From G963677325 sp963677325 (lineage in GTDB: Bacteria; Bacteroidota; Bacteroidia; Bacteroidales; Prolixibacteraceae), in assembly GCA_963677325.2 (NCBI GenBank), contig CAXXGM010000006.1:62001-126000 (forward strand): a stretch of DNA of 64,000 nt, given 5' to 3'. Below the pieces are notes generated by a model, which saw only the letters and a program-made list of their open reading frames with translations, had not been told where the DNA came from and made no database searches. The position numbers and the translations under genes are program-made. Within the stretch, counting starts at the first letter, position 1. Each line of letters starts with the position of its first letter. This document shows positions 45,707-55,164 of the stretch, in pieces.

Positions 45707-45853
45707 TTGTCTGAATCGGAATTTGAGGGATGAAAGGAATGACAAATGTTTGAATCAGATTTGCAGGATGCAAGGTTGACAGGATGATAAAAGTGAAACG
45801 GATGTTCAGGAAGCACGAATCCTGAAAATCACAAAATCCTGACCATCCTGATT
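45706..45853. repeat. Right arms beside the GxxExxY gene (direct then inverted)
   Basis: TGTCTGAATCGGAATTTGAGG, then TTTGAATCAGATTTGCAGGATG and GGTTGACAGGATG repeat the left-arm motif. The tract then turns into its inverse (ATCCTGAAAATCAC, AAATCCTGACCATCCTGATTC). The last base runs straight into the permease-like 3' fragment. Confidence 0.7.
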
Positions 45854-45924
45854 CTGACGGTGAGCTGGCAAAGCTGGAAGGCGGCAACAAGAAATCCGGT
45901 GGAGGCGCTGAAGTATGAATAATA
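45854..45924 (+). pseudogene. Orphan permease 3'-end fragment
   Basis: CTGACGGTGAGCTGGCAAAG and onward encodes LTVSWQSWKAATRNPVEALKYE-stop with no upstream permease body. It matches the 3' end of permease 4 (45170-45240) over 71 bp with about 5 mismatches, and partly matches permease 1 better. Either the remnant of a deleted permease or a duplicated insertion target. Confidence 0.8.
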
Positions 45925-45980
45925 AAGTTGAAAGGACAACAGGGAAGGCAATTTTTATAAAATAATAATTACATAAAATA

Positions 45981-48347
45981 ATGTATACAAATTTTTTCCG
46001 AATAACGGCACGGTACTTTTGGCGCAATAAAACGTATAGCACGCTCAATTTCCTGTGCCTTACGTTTGGGCTCACCTGTGCAATTATTTCTGTCCTGTAT
46101 ATTATGAACATATTCAGTTACGATAAGTTTCATAAAAACTATAACCATTTATATTCAGTTGAAGCCTGGATGACCTTTTTTAATGGTGATCGTTTCCCCA
46201 AAAGCTATCTTTCTGCATCCCTGAATGAAGTTTTGAAAGAACATGTGCCCGAGATCGAAGAGTCAACACGAATTGTTCGGCAGGATAATGATTTTGTAAA
46301 AGATGATAAAACTTTTACAGAAAATGGGATCTGTGCTGACACTAACTTTTTCAATATATTTTCTTTTCCTCTTATACAAGGTGATCCTCTAAAAGTGTTA
46401 AATGATATTAATTCGATTGTAATTTCAGAGCGGATGGCCAGGATTTTTTTTGATAACACGAAATGCATGGGGAATACGCTTATTTTAAAGGAAGGCAATA
46501 GACAAAAAGCTTTTAAAGTGACAGGGGTTTTACGAAATTTACCCACCCAATCGACACTGCAATTTGATTTTGTTATTCCATTTTCAAGGTTCCTTGCCGA
46601 TAATAGTTGGGCAATGGGAACGGGGGCAACCTCAAATCAATTGTACATAGTGTTAAAGGATAAGATTGATTACAAATTGGTTAATGATAAAATAAAGGAT
46701 TTAATCAGACATCAAGAAACTACTTTAAATCAGGAATTATTTTTATTTCCTCTTAAAGAAAAGATGTTATATTCCTATGCCGGGGGAAAGCGCATATGGG
46801 GAGGAATGCAAAATGTAATAATCGTCGGAAGCATAGGTTTCGGAATCCTCATGATGGCTTGTTTCAATTTCATAAATCTCGCCATGGCCGTAAATATGAG
46901 ACGGTATCGCGAAGCAGTTATCAAAAAGGTTGTTGGATCAAGGAAATCGACCATTGTTATTCAATTCCTGAGTGAAACATTTCTCCTTACCCTGGTAAGT
47001 CTTATAACTGCCATAATCATGGTCTGGGTACTAATACCATCATTCAATTCAATGTTTGGACAGGATATTCAGTTGCGGTTTTCTGATTTAAAAGTGTTGT
47101 TATTTTTCTTAGCCGTAACGCTCTTTACGAGTTTAGCCTCCGGTGCATTCCCTGCCTTTTACCTGGCCTCATCAAATCATGTCGATGTATTGAAACAGAA
47201 AATAACAAAACATAGTTTCAACTTTTTCAGACAAAGTTTTATTGTTTTCCAGTTTACAATACCTATTGTGTTGCTCATTTTAACAATGATTATTAAAGTT
47301 CAGGATGATTATCTGCATAATTTCAATCCAGGTTTTGATAAAGATAGGATGATTATCCTGGATAATTCACATAACATTCAAAGACAAGCTGAAAGTGTAA
47401 AAACTGAACTCCTAAAAATTCCGGGTATTGAAGCAGTTAGTTTTACAAACTGCATTCCGACCCGGGGGGCCACAGTTTCAGATAAAATAAGATGGGATGG
47501 GAAAGACGCAACTGAAAAATCACTTTTCTGGTGTATAAATTCTGATTTTGATTACAATAAAGTAATAGATATCAGGATGAAGAAAGGGAGATATTTCGAT
47601 GCCTCCTTTAGTGCTGATTCCGGTAATTACGTAATCAATGATGTTGCGGCAGAAGTAATGAAAAACAAAAATCCACTCGGCTCTTCTCTTATTCTTAATG
47701 GAAAAAAAGGGACCATCGTTGGAGTAATTTCCGACTTTCACACAATAGATCTTGCCGGGCCCTTTGTCCCAACAATCATCCATATCAGTCCCAGCGACCG
47801 GAAAGCAATACTAATAAGGTTTTCATCAGGAACTTACGCATCATTAATTGATAAAATTGAAAAGATCTACAAGCATTACGATCCTGAAACTCCATTCCGC
47901 CCCAAACTATTTAGTGATCTTCCAATATATTCAAGTCTTCCTGGATTTTCAAATTTGAGCACACCTTCCAATCTTATTGGATTATCCTCTTTTATAGCAC
48001 TGATATTGGCCTGTTTAGGTTTCTTCGGGCTGGCTTCCTTTTATGCTGATAGCCGGACCAAAGAAATCGGTATTAGAAAAACTAACGGGGCTACAACATT
48101 ATCCATTATGAAATTATTATTGGCTGGTTACACAAAATGGTTAATGATCGCTTCTTTTATAGCCATTCCCATTGCCTCTCTATTGGGGAAAATTTTCTTA
48201 GACAGGTTTCATTTTCATACTTCATTACCACTTTGGACATTTGTAGCCAGTCCGTTAATCGCTTGTATCGTTGCCTTCTCCACGGTAGGTTTACGAACAT
48301 GGAAAGCTTCAAACCAAAATCCGGTAAAGTCACTAAAGTATGAGTAG
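45981..48347 (+). CDS. FtsX/MacB-like ABC permease 5
   Basis: 788 residues with eight predicted TMs: TM1 ~18-42 (STLNFLCLTFGLTCAIISVLYIM), central set ~275-395, TM5 ~415-435, and last three in ~665-780. First-half coupling segment is YREAVIKKVVGSRKS and the second SRTKEIGIRKTNGAT. The C-terminus RTWKASNQNPVKSLKYE differs from the shared tail of permeases 1-4 and 7, so this copy seems outside the homogenised group. It starts ~57 bp after the orphan permease fragment. Assignment to the same transport locus is by context. Confidence 0.92.
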   Translation: MYTNFFRITARYFWRNKTYSTLNFLCLTFGLTCAIISVLYIMNIFSYDKFHKNYNHLYSVEAWMTFFNGDRFPKSYLSASLNEVLKEHVPEIEESTRIVRQDNDFVKDDKTFTENGICADTNFFNIFSFPLIQGDPLKVLNDINSIVISERMARIFFDNTKCMGNTLILKEGNRQKAFKVTGVLRNLPTQSTLQFDFVIPFSRFLADNSWAMGTGATSNQLYIVLKDKIDYKLVNDKIKDLIRHQETTLNQELFLFPLKEKMLYSYAGGKRIWGGMQNVIIVGSIGFGILMMACFNFINLAMAVNMRRYREAVIKKVVGSRKSTIVIQFLSETFLLTLVSLITAIIMVWVLIPSFNSMFGQDIQLRFSDLKVLLFFLAVTLFTSLASGAFPAFYLASSNHVDVLKQKITKHSFNFFRQSFIVFQFTIPIVLLILTMIIKVQDDYLHNFNPGFDKDRMIILDNSHNIQRQAESVKTELLKIPGIEAVSFTNCIPTRGATVSDKIRWDGKDATEKSLFWCINSDFDYNKVIDIRMKKGRYFDASFSADSGNYVINDVAAEVMKNKNPLGSSLILNGKKGTIVGVISDFHTIDLAGPFVPTIIHISPSDRKAILIRFSSGTYASLIDKIEKIYKHYDPETPFRPKLFSDLPIYSSLPGFSNLSTPSNLIGLSSFIALILACLGFFGLASFYADSRTKEIGIRKTNGATTLSIMKLLLAGYTKWLMIASFIAIPIASLLGKIFLDRFHFHTSLPLWTFVASPLIACIVAFSTVGLRTWKASNQNPVKSLKYE

Positions 48348-48531
48348 GAGTTATAACATTTAATTACAAGTAGATAAAAATCGAAAAGAGATGCATGATT
48401 CAGTATTGCCAAGGGGTGATTAGTGCCGAACTTTGATTAAATGATTAAATGAAGACATTGATTGTCATAAAATAGAAATATACACAGGGAATTTAAATAA
48501 ATAATAACTGGAATTTGAAACTCATCTAGCC

Positions 48532-50901
48532 ATGATAAGCTCAATTTGGAAAATATCGGTGCGCAACATCCTCAAGCACAAAATCCATTCGGCGATCAAT
48601 GTGTTTGGACTTGCCATAGGATTTACAGCCTTCATCCTGATTGGCCTGTTTGTACAATATGATCTGACCTGGGATAAGACGAACGCCAAATATGACCGGA
48701 TTTACCGTGTGCAACGGCACTATTCTAAAACCTCGCACGCGATGAACGGGAATGATATTTCGCCCCATACTCCCGCGATTACCGCACAATTGCTCGAAAA
48801 ACGGTTTCCTGAGTTTGAGAAAATCACCATTATCCGAGAGAATAAAGGAAAATTTCTTGCCACGGACCCCAATCGACAAATTTATGATGAGAATGGGATT
48901 TACGCTGATAGCTGCTTTTTCGATGTTTTTACCTATCATTTTCTGGAAGGTGAAACAACCGGAGGATTGATGGAACCATTCACCATCGTGCTGTCAAAAT
49001 CTATGGCCGATAAACTCTTCCCGGGTAAAAAGGCTTTAGGACAAATGGTAACCATCGAGAAAAAGTTCGATGTAAAAGTAACCGGCGTTTATGCAGATCT
49101 GCCTAAAAATTCAAGTTTACGTCCTACTTACATTGTTTCGTTTGCTTCGCCCGGAAAAACAGAAGGAATTAATAACAACAACATCTGGTGGTGCGATTGC
49201 ATGACTTATGCACTTTTAAAACCAGGAGTTAGTTACAAAACGACTGAGAGCAAGATCAAAAATGTCTTTAAGGGATATAAGCCTCTTGAATACGATGAGC
49301 TTCAGTTGTGTCCAATGTCCAGGATATTTCTGAGTTTCAACGGCCGCAACGATTACTTCATTGTCCTGGCTCTTTTCGGATTAATAGGATTGTTTATCCT
49401 CATCATGTCGGCATTCAATTACATTAACCTGACTACGGCCAATTCAGCCACGCGGGGAAAAGAGGTGGCTATTAAAAAAGTATGCGGCAGCAGCCGGTCT
49501 TTGCTGATTGCACAATTTTTAAGCGAAACGATTATACTGGCCATGCTCGCCCTTGCACTCGCCTTCTTATTGGCCTGGTTCTTTTTACCGGTTTTTTCAG
49601 ATATTGTTGAAAAGCAACTGGAACTTTCATTGACAAATAATCGCGGTTTTATTGGGCTGACCATTGCCTTCGCTTTATTGGTTGGATTTCTCTCCGGTAT
49701 TTATCCGGCCTTAGTTGTGTCATCACACAAAATTGTTTCGTTGTTAAACGGCAACCCGCTTGGTCAGGGAAACGAAAAAATCAATCTGAAAAAGGTTCTG
49801 GTTACTGTTCAGTTTGCTATTTCTGTGTTCTTAATCCTGATCACTCTCTCATTCTCACTTCAGATCAGATATCTTTCAACCCGTGATCTGGGATTCAATA
49901 AGGAAAGCCTACTGTTTACAAGGCTTTCGTCGTCGAAACATGGAATCACATTTGATGCTATGAGAGACAGGCTCCTGCACTACCCTGAAATTCTTAATGC
50001 CTCTATGTCTGAGCATTTACCATTTGTTAGTTATGGAGGAGGAATGACCAACTGGGAAGGAGCAGAACCGAATGAGAAAATCAGTTACCGGCCTAATAGC
50101 GTCAGCTATGATTTTGTAAAAAATATGGGAATAACGGTAATTCGCGGTCGTGATTTTTCGAGGGAATTTCAGGGAGATTTCGGCCAGTCATGTCTGATCA
50201 ACGAATCGGCTGCAAAATGTTTTGGCTGGGACAATCCGATCGGCAAACGCATAAATGATAACAAATGGACCGTAGTGGGTGTAGTAAAAGACTACTTTTA
50301 TAAAGACATGCACAATGGAGTCGAACCAGCCGTACTGTTTCCGGCTTCGGATGAAATATACGGGGACCGGTCCTTTGCCTTCCGGGTCGATCCATTAAAG
50401 GAACAGATAGCCAGATCAATCCTTACCCGCGAATTTGAAAACACTTTTCCAAGCGATCCCTTTGAGTTTCACGACATGTCAACAGCTTTCCGTTACGAAA
50501 GCACCTTCAAAATCTATCATTCGGTTAACAGCACCATCCTGTTCTTCACCGTATTCAATATATTTCTGGCTGTGATTGGGTTGTTGGGCCTCGTTTCATT
50601 CACAGTGGTCCGTCGGACCAAAGAAATAGGAGTCCGTAAAATCAACGGCAGTAGCTCGTTCAATATTTTTTGCCTCTTGAGTAAAGAATATTTTATCTTA
50701 TTATTTTTTGCCCTGCCGATTGCTTTCCCCGGCGCATTTTTGATGTACACAAAAGTTCCCGGAACTTATAAACTGCCTCCACAATTGTGGGTTTATATGG
50801 CAGGAACAGGGATTATCTTCGTCATTATCCTTCTTGTAACCAGCTACCAGACATTTAAGGCGGCGACAAGGAATCCGGTGGAGGCGCTGAGGTATGAGTA
50901 G
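48532..50901 (+). CDS. FtsX/MacB-like ABC permease 6
   Basis: 789 residues: TM1 ~19-43 (INVFGLAIGFTAFILIGLFVQYDL), central helices ~280-400, TM5 ~428-448, final helices ~660-780. Coupling motifs are RGKEVAIKKVCGSSRS and RRTKEIGVRKINGSS. The body is the more standard Bacteroidota permease type (NGNDISPHTPAI, DSCFFDVFTYHFLEG). The last 11 codons (KAATRNPVEALRYE) match the shared tail, while the preceding SYQTF does not match SWQSW, so sequence sharing with the other copies covers only the extreme 3' end here. It ends in TAG followed directly by a GCAGAGG repeat. Confidence 0.93.
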   Translation: MISSIWKISVRNILKHKIHSAINVFGLAIGFTAFILIGLFVQYDLTWDKTNAKYDRIYRVQRHYSKTSHAMNGNDISPHTPAITAQLLEKRFPEFEKITIIRENKGKFLATDPNRQIYDENGIYADSCFFDVFTYHFLEGETTGGLMEPFTIVLSKSMADKLFPGKKALGQMVTIEKKFDVKVTGVYADLPKNSSLRPTYIVSFASPGKTEGINNNNIWWCDCMTYALLKPGVSYKTTESKIKNVFKGYKPLEYDELQLCPMSRIFLSFNGRNDYFIVLALFGLIGLFILIMSAFNYINLTTANSATRGKEVAIKKVCGSSRSLLIAQFLSETIILAMLALALAFLLAWFFLPVFSDIVEKQLELSLTNNRGFIGLTIAFALLVGFLSGIYPALVVSSHKIVSLLNGNPLGQGNEKINLKKVLVTVQFAISVFLILITLSFSLQIRYLSTRDLGFNKESLLFTRLSSSKHGITFDAMRDRLLHYPEILNASMSEHLPFVSYGGGMTNWEGAEPNEKISYRPNSVSYDFVKNMGITVIRGRDFSREFQGDFGQSCLINESAAKCFGWDNPIGKRINDNKWTVVGVVKDYFYKDMHNGVEPAVLFPASDEIYGDRSFAFRVDPLKEQIARSILTREFENTFPSDPFEFHDMSTAFRYESTFKIYHSVNSTILFFTVFNIFLAVIGLLGLVSFTVVRRTKEIGVRKINGSSSFNIFCLLSKEYFILLFFALPIAFPGAFLMYTKVPGTYKLPPQLWVYMAGTGIIFVIILLVTSYQTFKAATRNPVEALRYE

Positions 50902-51000
50902 CAGAGGGCAGAGGGCAGAGGGCAGAGAGCATGGAGCATGGAGCATGGAGCATGGAGCATGGAGCATGGAGAAGGGAGAAAGGGGAAGGGGAAAAGAAGT
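50902..51000. repeat. Tandem purine-rich repeats after permease 6
   Basis: Three AGAGGGC units, then about six copies of the 7-mer GCATGGA, then GAAGGGAGAAAGGGGAAGGGG. The G/A bias and position right after a permease stop match 54229-54330, which shares the GCAGAGGGCAGAG..GCATGGAG start. Confidence 0.85.
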
Positions 51001-51105
51001 CCAAATGCAGTTTAATATTTTCAAGGATATAGAGAAAAAATGCAGCGTCTGGAAACAGGCGAACAGAAAACGAAATGAACAAAAAATAATATAAAATTTA
51101 AAAAA

Positions 51106-51807
51106 ATGGTACACTTATCTAACATCGACAAGTATTACGATTCAAAGTTTCAACGGACTTTTGTCCTGAAAGCCATCAATCTGGAAGTGAAAGAAGGTGA
51201 TTTTCTCAGCATCATGGGGCCAAGCGGTTCCGGAAAGTCCACCTTATTGAATATCATCGGTCTGCTTGACGCACCTTCAGCAGGAGAATATTCGTTGTGT
51301 GAAAAATCAGTACTTGATCTGAAGGAAAAGAACAAAGTGGATTACCACCGCAATTTTATGGGATTCATTTTTCAGGCTTATCACCTGATTGAAGAAATGA
51401 CTGTTTATGAAAATATCGAGACTCCATTGATTTACAAAGGAGTAAAAAGCCGAGATCGTCAGTCTATGGTAGCCGATTTGTTGGACAGGTTCAACATGGT
51501 GGCTAAAAAGGATCTGTTCCCAACCCAATTATCTGGAGGACAACAGCAATTGGTTGGCATTGCCCGTGCTATTATTGGCAAACCAAAGCTCTTGCTGGCT
51601 GATGAACCCACGGGTAATCTTCATTCCAGCCAAGGCGAAATGATCATGGAAACCCTCCGAGAGCTGAATGGTGAAGGAATGACCATTATTCATGTGACCC
51701 ATAACGAGAAATTCGCCAGTTATGCGAATCGCATTGTCCGTTTGGAAGATGGAATGATACGGAAAGATTTTATAAACAAAAATGAATTTATGGCAGTACA
51801 GAACTAA
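51106..51807 (+). CDS. MacB/LolD-type ABC transporter ATPase 2
   Basis: 233 residues: N-terminal VHLSNIDKYYDSKFQRTFVLKAINLEVKEGDF, Walker A GPSGSGKST (~37), Q-loop FIFQAYHLIEEMTVYENIE, signature LSGGQQQLVGIARA, Walker B LLLADEPTGNLHSSQ and H-loop HVTHNEKFA. The D-loop aspartate that normally follows GNL is histidine, and the arginine usually following SGGQQQ is leucine; both are atypical. It is complete, unlike the first ATPase, and directly precedes permease 7 (64 bp), so it at least serves that permease and may serve the whole array. Confidence 0.93.
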   Translation: MVHLSNIDKYYDSKFQRTFVLKAINLEVKEGDFLSIMGPSGSGKSTLLNIIGLLDAPSAGEYSLCEKSVLDLKEKNKVDYHRNFMGFIFQAYHLIEEMTVYENIETPLIYKGVKSRDRQSMVADLLDRFNMVAKKDLFPTQLSGGQQQLVGIARAIIGKPKLLLADEPTGNLHSSQGEMIMETLRELNGEGMTIIHVTHNEKFASYANRIVRLEDGMIRKDFINKNEFMAVQN

Positions 51808-51871
51808 ATCGCACAAGTTAAATTCAATGATAAACCTATAATTTAAAAGATTTTCCTAACACAAATTAGCC

Positions 51872-54229
51872 ATGAAATATTTGTTCAAATCAATGATCAG
51901 AAATTTTGTCCGAAAACCAATAACCAACCTTGTTAATTTGATAGGACTGTCCGTTAGTTTGGCTTTGGTTATCATCCTGTCGGTTTACTGTTACAGTGAA
52001 CTGACCACTGATCATTTCCATAAAAACGGAGACAGGGTTTATCTTTTTATGGGCCCTAATAAAAACCTTTATACCCCAGCGATACTGAAAGAACATATCG
52101 AAATGAGTGTACCGGGAGTTAAATCTACAGTCAGGATGTCAAGTACATGGGATACTCCTGTATTTCAGGTGGAAGACAAAGAACCTATAACTTCAGATTT
52201 GCTTTTCGTCGATGAAGATTTTTTTAAACTGTTCACCTACAAAGTCGTTGGGGGCAACTTAGAAACCGCACTGAAAGAACCTCTTTCGGTTGTGATCACC
52301 AAAACATTGTCGGAAAGACTTTTTGGGAGGGAAGGCGCCATAGACAAGACAATGAAGCTGAACAATGGTAAAGAGCTTACGGTTAAAGCAGTTATTGAAG
52401 AACCCAGTGCCAATTCATGTATTTCGTTCAGCGCCCTCACCTCCATCGCCACACGCAAAATAGTACAGCCCGAAGAAGGAGAGCTGACAAAGTGGGGAAC
52501 GTGCAATTTCCATACATTTGTACTTTTGAAAGAAGGAGCCCGTCCAAAGGAAACGGTAAAAAGTATTTCAGCCCTTTTCCCCAAAAATACTCAAAAGCAC
52601 TTAGCTGAGACACAACTGATCCCGTTAAAAAAAATATACTTTTCCCACTTATCCTTGTATGACGACAGCAATTATCTGCATTGCGGGGATCAAAAAAAAG
52701 TGATGATCCTGCTGATGGTGGCTGCTCTTGTCCTAATGATTGCCCTGATCAATTTCATTAACATTTCCTCATCACAGTGGCTTGAAAGAATCAGGCAAAC
52801 GGGAGTAATGAAGGTTATTGGAGCAAGTCATTTCGCTGTTCTTCGCCATATTCTCGGTGAGTCTTTCCTTCTTTTTCTCGTGTCACTTTTTTTGGCAATT
52901 CTGCTGGTCGGTACAACCTCTGATTTTATCAATGCATATACCGGCGTTCATTTTAATCAACGATTGCTTTATTCCCCCACCTTCCTTCTTGTTTCTATAT
53001 CAGGAATTATGATATTAAGCGCCTTAATCAGTTTGATTCCTGCACTACGAATATCATCATCAAAAGCAGTCGATAACCTAAAAAGGACTGTAGAAGGACT
53101 TCCCGAAAATTCCATTTTAAGAGGTATACTTGTTGCTGTTCAGTTCACTATCACCATCACATTGATTTCCTTTACGTTATTAATACAAAAGCAGGTCAAC
53201 TATGGCAGCAGCAATCTTGGTTTTAACCAGGGAAACATCATAGGTATCAAATTAACCCCGGAGTTGGACAAAAAAAAGGAGGTATTAAAGAAATTACTTT
53301 TAGAAAAACCGTCTATTGAAAAAATTTCTCTTGGACAATATTACCCTGGTAAGGGTATTTCTCACTGGCAAAGAGAAATGGATGAAGATGGAGAGAAGAA
53401 AAAACTTGATTTCGACACCTTCAGCGCTGATACAGGTTTTTTTAATTTGATGGGTTTAAAACTGATTGCAGGACGTTTTTATTCAGGAGATTTGCAATCA
53501 GACAAAGGCAGCATTGTCGTGAACGAAACCTTTCTTCTCAAAAATAAAATTTCCAATCCCATTGGGACTAAATTATTCAAAGATAGATTCGGCGATAATG
53601 AAATTGTTGGTGTAATAAAAGATTTTCATTACAAATCCTTTAACCAGCCAATTGGATCTCTTGCCATCAGAAACAATCCCTACACTTCATATTGCTTGGT
53701 AGAACTCCATACCTCCGATTTTTATTCCTTACATAAAATCATTCAGGAAATAAAGACAGCGACCTCCAATCTTTCCCCCTCTTTCCCGGTTGAAATTAGT
53801 TTCCTTGATCAGGCTGTTGAGAAGATGTACCAATCAGAACTGCAGTTCCGCAGAACATTTTCTCTTTTTGCCGGATGTGCTATTGTTATTTGTTGTCTTG
53901 GGATTTTAGCCATGTCCCTCTTTGCCTGCCAGCGTCGAATCAAAGAGATTGGCATTCGGAAAGTTAACGGGGCTAAAATTTCGGAAATTTTGCTAATGCT
54001 CAACAATGACTTTGTAAGATGGGTAGCTGTTGCTTTCATTATAGCAACCCCAATCGCCTACTATGTTATGTACAAATGGCTTCAGAATTTTGCATATAAG
54101 ACAGAATTAAGTTGGTGGATTTTTGCACTGGCAGGATTGCTGGCACTGGTAATCGCCTTGCTGACGGTTAGCTGGCAGAGCTGGAAAGCGGCGACAAGGA
54201 ACCCGGTGGAGGCGCTGAGGTATGAGTAG
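51872..54229 (+). CDS. FtsX/MacB-like ABC permease 7
   Basis: 785 residues: TM1 ~20-43 (NLIGLSVSLALVIILSVYCY), central helices ~275-395 (KKVMILLMVAALVLMIALINFINI; LLFLVSLFLAILLVGTTSDF; LVSISGIMILSALISLIPAL), TM5 ~420-440 and last three ~665-780. Coupling motifs IRQTGVMKVIGASH and RRIKEIGIRKVNGAK. Tail SWQSWKAATRNPVEALRYE as in permeases 1-4. It pairs with the ATPase immediately upstream. The stop runs into GCAGAGGGCAGAG repeats as after permease 6. Substrate unknown. Confidence 0.93.
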   Translation: MKYLFKSMIRNFVRKPITNLVNLIGLSVSLALVIILSVYCYSELTTDHFHKNGDRVYLFMGPNKNLYTPAILKEHIEMSVPGVKSTVRMSSTWDTPVFQVEDKEPITSDLLFVDEDFFKLFTYKVVGGNLETALKEPLSVVITKTLSERLFGREGAIDKTMKLNNGKELTVKAVIEEPSANSCISFSALTSIATRKIVQPEEGELTKWGTCNFHTFVLLKEGARPKETVKSISALFPKNTQKHLAETQLIPLKKIYFSHLSLYDDSNYLHCGDQKKVMILLMVAALVLMIALINFINISSSQWLERIRQTGVMKVIGASHFAVLRHILGESFLLFLVSLFLAILLVGTTSDFINAYTGVHFNQRLLYSPTFLLVSISGIMILSALISLIPALRISSSKAVDNLKRTVEGLPENSILRGILVAVQFTITITLISFTLLIQKQVNYGSSNLGFNQGNIIGIKLTPELDKKKEVLKKLLLEKPSIEKISLGQYYPGKGISHWQREMDEDGEKKKLDFDTFSADTGFFNLMGLKLIAGRFYSGDLQSDKGSIVVNETFLLKNKISNPIGTKLFKDRFGDNEIVGVIKDFHYKSFNQPIGSLAIRNNPYTSYCLVELHTSDFYSLHKIIQEIKTATSNLSPSFPVEISFLDQAVEKMYQSELQFRRTFSLFAGCAIVICCLGILAMSLFACQRRIKEIGIRKVNGAKISEILLMLNNDFVRWVAVAFIIATPIAYYVMYKWLQNFAYKTELSWWIFALAGLLALVIALLTVSWQSWKAATRNPVEALRYE

Positions 54230-54330
54230 CAGAGGGCAGAGAGCATGGAGAAGGGAGAAGGGAGAAGGGAGAAAGGTTTGGAGATGAAAAACAGAAAAAG
54301 TAGGGAGTAGGAAAGTAGGGAAATAATATG
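54229..54330. repeat. Purine-rich repeat after permease 7
   Basis: GCAGAGGGCAGAGAGCATGG, GAAGGGAGAAGGGAGAAGG and GTAGGGAGTAGGAAAGTAGG. Same family and same position (immediately 3' of a permease stop) as 50902-51000. Confidence 0.75.
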
Positions 54331-54365
54331 TTAATAATTACTCTGTAAAGTATGCAAACATGCTA

Positions 54366-54457
54366 ATGAAACGAGACATTTAAATTGCTTCGCATACAGG
54401 AGTAGGATTATAGGCGAGTTCCATACGGCCATTAAAAAAAGTTATAACCATCTAAAA
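54366..54457 (+). repeat. Dispersed ~92-bp GEFH element, copy 3
   Basis: ATGAAACG start, 50 bp to GAGTTCCAT, then GGCCATTAAAAAAA: same spacing as 6168-6259 and 23460-23551. The corresponding frame reads ..YRSRIIGEFHTAIKKSYNHL but is not terminated at the same point. It is not followed by a gene start here, unlike the other two copies. Confidence 0.5.
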
Positions 54458-54472
54458 GATCCGTTCTTAAAC

Positions 54473-54505
54473 AACAAACCCGGAGTTAATGGCTCCGGGT
54501 TTGTT
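54473..54505. terminator. Strong hairpin terminator between the permease array and slyD-like gene
   Basis: AACAAACCCGGAG / CTCCGGGTTTGTT, 13-bp stem and 7-nt loop, with T-rich flanks. It lies 22 bp after the convergent SlyD-like stop and probably works in both directions. Confidence 0.8.
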
Positions 54506-54526
54506 ATAAAATCTTTCAGAAAAATA

Positions 54527-55120
54527 TTAAGAACAGCCGCATCCGGATCCGTTTGAATCATCACAACCGCATCCGCCGCTGCCGCAATCTCCGCTTTCAC
54601 AGCCATCGCTGCCGCATCCGCCTGAACAGCCACAACCGGCGCTGTAAGCAGATTTCAGTTCTTCCTCGGTTGCATCACGAACTTCAAGTACCTCCCCGGT
54701 AAAATGGAGATCTTCACCAGCCAAAGGATGATTGAAATCCATTTTTACAGTAGTCTCATCCACAGAAACAACAAGTCCCTGCATCCGCTGACCGTTTGAA
54801 GACATCATCGGAACTGAATTTCCGGGAGTGATGAGTTCTTCGTCTATTTTTCCGTCTACTTCAAAAATATTTTTGGGGAGATCCACAATTGCTTCTTCAT
54901 GTTCTTCACCGTATCCGTCTTTTGCAGGAATTGCAATTTCGAATTTATCCCCTGTACTTTTGTTGAGAAGTGCATCTTCAAAAGCCGGCAGCATCATGCC
55001 AGCTCCGTAAAGAAATACAAGAGGGCTGTCTTTCCCTGCCGATTCGAAAATATCGCCGTCTTTTCCATCTAACCTTAAGTCGTAGGTCAGGGAAACCATT
55101 TTATCTTTTACGATTGTCAT
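54527..55120 (-). CDS. SlyD-type FKBP peptidyl-prolyl isomerase with Cys/Gly metal-binding tail
   Basis: This 197-residue protein has the FKBP start (VKDKMVSLTYDLRLDGKDGDIFESAG), an LVFLYGAGMMLPAFEDALLNKSTGD active-site region and an IF insert (YGEEHEEAIVDLPKNIF..), then NHPLAGEDLHFTGEVLEVRDAT: the SlyD layout. The last ~38 residues are Cys/Gly/Ser/Asp-rich (GCGCSGGCGSDGC..CGCS), resembling SlyD's metal-binding C-terminus, which binds Ni or Zn and helps hydrogenase nickel insertion in E. coli. It catalyses prolyl isomerisation and chaperoning in the cytoplasm. Monocistronic, with a terminator just downstream. Confidence 0.92.
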   Translation of the reverse strand: MTIVKDKMVSLTYDLRLDGKDGDIFESAGKDSPLVFLYGAGMMLPAFEDALLNKSTGDKFEIAIPAKDGYGEEHEEAIVDLPKNIFEVDGKIDEELITPGNSVPMMSSNGQRMQGLVVSVDETTVKMDFNHPLAGEDLHFTGEVLEVRDATEEELKSAYSAGCGCSGGCGSDGCESGDCGSGGCGCDDSNGSGCGCS

Positions 55121-55164
55121 ACTTTCTTTTTTCTGTATTAAAACTTTGCAAAGAAAACAGTTTT

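Noticed and set aside
45241..45924. Insertion sequence carrying the GxxExxY gene
   Set aside because: No transposase, no conventional terminal inverted repeats; flanks are degenerate simple repeats and permease-derived DNA.
50894..51094. ORFs within the GCATGGA tandem tract
   Set aside because: They are translations of the repeat itself with no protein-like composition.
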